Shown: piece by piece, positions 60,467 to 64,000 of the stretch
How the letters are laid out: the number at the start of each line of letters is the position of its first letter
Numbering within the stretch: the first letter of the stretch is position 1
Origin: Siphonodentalium dalli
Lineage: Eukaryota > Mollusca > Scaphopoda > Gadilida > Siphonodentaliidae
NCBI GenBank assembly: GCA_032622095.1
Contig: CP136063.1
Location: forward strand, 180,711,956 to 180,775,955
Direction of reading: 5' to 3'
DNA length: 64,000 bases
Position numbers and translations under genes: made by a program
The notes under the pieces: model-generated
Seen by the model: only the letters and a program-made list of their open reading frames with translations
What the model was told of the DNA's origin: nothing
Database searches by the model: none

Positions 60467-60728
60467 TTAACCCTTTCTATACTAAATACTCATTGACAAG
60501 TAGTTTCCTTAGGAAATGTTCATATAATAAGTTCAACAAACAACCAATGGTTGAACTTATTATCTGAACATTTCCGACCATTGAATATAAATAATTCTGT
60601 TCTGGTATTATCTTTTCTTTCTGACTGTTGACTGTGTTTACCTGAACACCCCTCCAAATGAAAAATAGACTGTTCCATTGTGTCCTTTTATAACTGCGAG
60701 GAGAAACCATTCAGTATAGAAAGGGTTG
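60467..60728. mobile_element. MITE, CCCTTTCTATACT family, copy 4
   Basis: It starts TTAACCCTTTCTATACTAAA and ends cattcagtatagaaagggtt. It contains the palindrome aataagttcaacaaac/gttgaacttatta. It is located in the RASA1-like gene upstream of the exon at 60038. Confidence 0.83.
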
Positions 60729-61390
60729 AATCAGTTGACACTAAATTAAATTTCTATAAATCTCTAATGAGTTTTCATGAGCATCACCCATGTCAAACTC
60801 AATTGACTCCAGTTACAAAGTTTCAAACTAATAAGATCACGATGAATTAGAGCTATGGTTGGTATGGCAGTGGTGCTGATACAGTCAGGGAAATGGCTTG
60901 ACCATGTCATGAACCTATACTCTGGCTACGCCCATTGAGCAGACTTGTTAACTTCAGAATGTCGGAAATCATGAGATTCCCTTTAAAAAATTGTGAGATT
61001 CCAGGATAAATTGTCAGATTTTTTTATAACGGCTCAAAACGTTTCTAAAAAGGCATTTTAAAAGAGACATTTGCACTAATTAACACCAGTTACAGATAGA
61101 TTTAAAATTGTCTTTGCCTGGGATTGGGTTTCATCACCTCCTGTGTGTGCATTGACATATGTCAGCAAGTATATATCCATAGGGCAGCTCAAATCATGAG
61201 ATTTGCAGCCACGATCATGAGGGCAGGCGATGGGGTGTGAAATCATGAACTCACTCCAAAATCGTGAGGGTTATCATGTCTGCCATAGAGATCATATTCC
61301 ACCCATTAAAATCTAGGGAACTTTTTGATGGTCTGATGCGGAACTTTATAACATTGAACAAATAATGCAGAGATTATATTTCTTTGTTAA
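60729..61390. other. unassigned DNA, presumed RASA1-like intron
   Basis: No exon matching the upstream RasGAP segment was found here. Words such as aatcatgagattcc and atcatgagatttgc recur. Confidence 0.4.
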
Positions 61391-61606
61391 TTCTTGTTCC
61401 TTAATAATCTATTTCACAGTAGGGGGTGGTCCCAGCTCGAGATTGCATAATTTTTGTGAGCTGATATTGCAATAATATTGAATTGATTACCTGGGAAAAA
61501 TTCCAAGTTTGTAAGCGACGAAAACCAAAATCTGCTCATCAATCACCTAATCATGCAATCTCAAGCTGGAACCTTCAACTACTGTGACATTCATTGTTAA
61601 GGAACA
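61391..61606. mobile_element. MITE with inverted arms ATGTTCCTTAA-like
   Basis: ttgttccttaataatctatttcacagtagg...ctcgagattgcat on the left is complemented by atgcaatctcaagctgg...ctactgtgacattcattgttaaggaaca on the right. The arms are about 65 bp and imperfect. Confidence 0.72.
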
Positions 61607-62071
61607 TGTAATTAACTAAGAAATATAATATCGAGACAAACACTCGACACCGGCGAAACACAGAATATAACTGGATGTTCCAGAGGACACGAACGGGTCA
61701 GACACCTTATGGTCAATAATATTAATCTCAAAGAAATATAATACCTGCATTGTTTTTTCAATGTTATATAATTCGCTGTCAGAACATCAAAACTTGCCAA
61801 GGGTTTGAATTGGTGGAGTATGATCTCTACGGGCATAGCCATAATAGAGATTAATGACATGATCTAACACATAGCCAGAGGGACATTGTTGGGGTGGGGA
61901 GGGGTGTCCAGTTTTGAATTTCCAACACCACCCTACCTATGTAAACCAAAATGCACAACTCAGGGAAACTTCAATTGCATGCCCCTTGAGTTGGATTTTT
62001 TCAACTGATATTTCAAACTTTCTAAATAGTAAGAAACTTCTAACCTGATTTCAACTGGTAGCCAGGCCTGA
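61607..62071. other. unassigned DNA, presumed RASA1-like intron
   Basis: No exon or repeat was recognised. Confidence 0.4.
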
Positions 62072-62175
62072 GAATTTTGTGCCGGACATTTGCAGAAAGA
62101 GGTTCCCAGCAGGTGAATTGCATGACGACAGCCTGCACGGCAGGCTAGCATCATTAAATTCATCCTCTGGGGACC
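62072..62175. mobile_element. CAAGCC-family MITE fragment interrupted by a hAT element
   Basis: It has gacatttgcagaaagaggtt, the hairpin cctgcacggcagg and aaattcatcctctggggacc, and stops at cctcat, where other copies continue tctgcaaatg. The next base begins CAGGGTTCC. Confidence 0.68.
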
Positions 62176-64000
62176 TCATCAGGGTTCCTGCACCTATTTT
62201 CATATGAAATTCAAGGGTATTCAAGGAGTGTAGGGGGCCCAAATTTAAGGGTTTTCCAGGAGTGACGGGGTCAAAATTCAAGGATTTTCCAGGAGTTAAT
62301 GGATATTTAATGGATTGTGGGAAACACTGTCTAAGAGCTGCTAGCAATGAAAATTAGATGCTCAAAGGCAGTGTTTGTTCTAAAATCCAATCACATGAAC
62401 ATGGTATATCTGTTTAATTATACTGACACTCATATTATGTAGTATTTCTGGCAATAAAGTACTTCACACAAAGTCCCAACCAGTGTAAGGCATTTAGTGA
62501 GATAAAAAGTGTTGAGAACAATATTTTTATGTATATAAAACTCTAATTAAACATGGTAACATAATGACATTACATTTTTTCAATATGCAGCTACAAGGCA
62601 GCATCATCATTTTCCAGGCATTTCTCCAATTCTTTAATTTTGACATCAATGTCTGAGATGAATTCGCGTTTCGCCCTAGCTGCTTTTCTGAGAGCATTTG
62701 ATTCCATAATGAGGTCCTTCATTTTTGAGCCACGTGATTTCTCACATAACTCTGCTTTATTGTCTGCTGAAGTAGTCAGAGTCTGAATATCAGCATTAAG
62801 CTGTTTACGTTTAACTTTACTTTGCCTCAGTTCGTCTTGTATTCCTTTACGTTTTGCTGCTCTTGAGGAGACAACAGTACTTTTTTTTTTATCCTCAAGA
62901 TATATGCGATAACGCTGTCGAGCTGCTGAGGCATATTGAAGCATTTTATTGTTGATTGAAAAGTTGGAAATTCCATCAATATCATTTAGGTAATGACAAA
63001 TTCGCCGCTGTGCTATCAATGATTCAGCATGCAAGTTGTCCACTACTATCTCCTTGTTGATTGAAAACCCACGTTCAACAGTTGCATGTCCATGTGACAA
63101 TGTAAGTATAATTTGAACCACAGACCACATATTTGAATAAGAATGTGAAGGTGCAATTTTCATGACGTCTCTGATGTTGTCATACATGAATGTGTCTAAA
63201 CTTATGCTCTTCAGGGGATCATAGGACATGAATTGTTCCTTGTTATCACCATTGAGTTTTGTCACACGATTTGTAAATTCTGTGAACTCATCCTTCGCAG
63301 AATCACCAGAACCTTCATCAGTTTTTTCAAGTCTATAAATTGTCGAACTAATGACTTAAAGTGAAGTTTTGCAGACTCTGGTTTTGATATAATCAAAGTA
63401 GGATTTATACAATCCATATTCCTTGCCAATGAATATTTTACTGGTTATTTTAACAATATGTGACGGATAATATCACATAGAATGTTCCGACTAGCTGTTC
63501 GAACTTCCATGACATCTCTTTCAGATACTTTTTCTTTCTGAACAAGATCACGTATGACACCTTCAGCTTTGAAACCAAGGTCGACATTTTTATAGTTCAT
63601 CAGATTGGGTTCCATTTTAATATCCATCAGTTGTTGTAATGATGTTGCTCGACGTAGAACTTCAGGTTTAATAACCTTAGACATAAGCCGCCTTAATATC
63701 TTCTCAATGTGAGTGCATAAGAACGGCATTAAAGGTTTGTCACTTTGAAATATCTCCAGAAACGGAAACAGTGTTGTTGAAACATGTTCGAAAAAAGCAA
63801 TTTGAACAAGAATTGTTTTTGTCATCTATTGCGTTCGATAAGGTCTTGAAGGATTGACTTGTGGGAGTAGTATAAATTCTGCTCTTCTGTACGGCAGCTA
63901 TATATTTAACTATGTCAGGCCATATCTGAAACGCACGATTTGCAACTGATTTGTTTTCGAGCCAACGGTGTCCACAATATTTCAGTGGGAAAATATCACC
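62176..64000 (-). mobile_element. hAT transposon, broken, cut by the window edge
   Basis: The terminus CAGGGTTCCTGCACCTATTT at 62176 and subterminal words (attcaaggattttccaggag and variants, three times) are typical of hAT ends. Further in, on the minus strand, lies a broken hAT-type transposase (62591 onward). The other end and the target duplication would lie beyond 64000. Confidence 0.72.
62591..64000 (-). pseudogene. hAT-type transposase, frameshifted C-terminal two-thirds
   Basis: Segments read, from right to left: an open stretch at the edge with GDIFPLKYCGHRWLEN; 63445-63825 (IAFFEHVSTTLFPFLEIFQ, then KPLMPFLCTHIEKILRRLM); 63330-63444 in the same frame after an in-frame TAA (63445-63447); and 62591-63325 in a shifted frame. 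The last segment holds LSHGHATVERGFSINKE, which matches the hAT dimerisation motif (S-A-VER-FS). A Lys/Arg-rich coiled-coil tail ends at 62591. Frame changes coincide with A/T runs at 63321-63330 and 63811-63820. One stop and two shifts in 1.4 kb mean a dead copy, unless assembly errors are involved. Confidence 0.8.

Overview
The window is eukaryotic, AT-rich, intron- and repeat-dominated DNA with a 100-base assembly gap (36453-36552). The families present point to a marine lophotrochozoan, most likely a bivalve mollusc. Three things suggest this: an IgGFc-binding-domain gene (a family expanded in molluscs), decayed repeats of the style 'aagggccgtaactc ... gacggacggacagac' that I associate with bivalve genomes, and a very high density of small inverted-repeat transposons. 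This is inference; no species is claimed.

Only two cellular genes can be supported, both on the minus strand. (1) At 8988-10234 lies a 1,247-bp internal exon of an IgGFc-binding-domain protein, with a clear acceptor and donor. (2) At 54562-60132 lie the last four coding exons of a RASA1-type (p120) Ras GTPase-activating protein. They were found by reading splice sites and short exons rather than long ORFs. The reading frame is continuous across all four exons and ends in a stop. The rest of that gene must lie beyond 64000.

Most of the remainder is mobile DNA. From left to right: a decayed DIRS-like retroelement cut by the left edge (1-1200); a 131-bp tandem array (6459-7113) with an inverted relative at 29751-30125; MITEs around the IgGFc gene; a pogo-like inverted-repeat element (13226-14206); a 3.6-kb fold-back structure built around an inverted minisatellite (14700-18306); a region peppered with the motif GGTAACGGACGTACC (19590-20920); a 5S rRNA-like fragment (21276-21357); duplicated AACCCT-rich DNA (22560-23000 and 25030-25410); elements bounded by TTAA or TA (31219-32324, 33348-35289); a 5'-truncated LINE with a 17-bp target-site duplication (39386-40798); a 140-164-bp tandem array (42140-43215); and, from 44.9 to 62.2 kb, a dense field of at least five MITE families. 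Several have exact target-site duplications: 8 bp for the CAAGCC family and for two hAT-like elements, TTAA for the CCCTTTC families, and TA for the CAGTAATGCCC family. At the right edge a broken hAT-type transposase (62591-64000) appears to sit inside an older MITE.

The RASA1-like gene and the transposons are closely interwoven. One MITE lies about 115 nt past the stop codon, one supplies the sequence immediately upstream of a splice acceptor, and hAT-like and TTAA-type elements fill the introns. I found no evidence for a new multi-gene system. The most unusual items are structural: the fold-back/minisatellite, the motif-studded inverted-repeat elements, and the MITE insertions at functional sites of the RasGAP gene.
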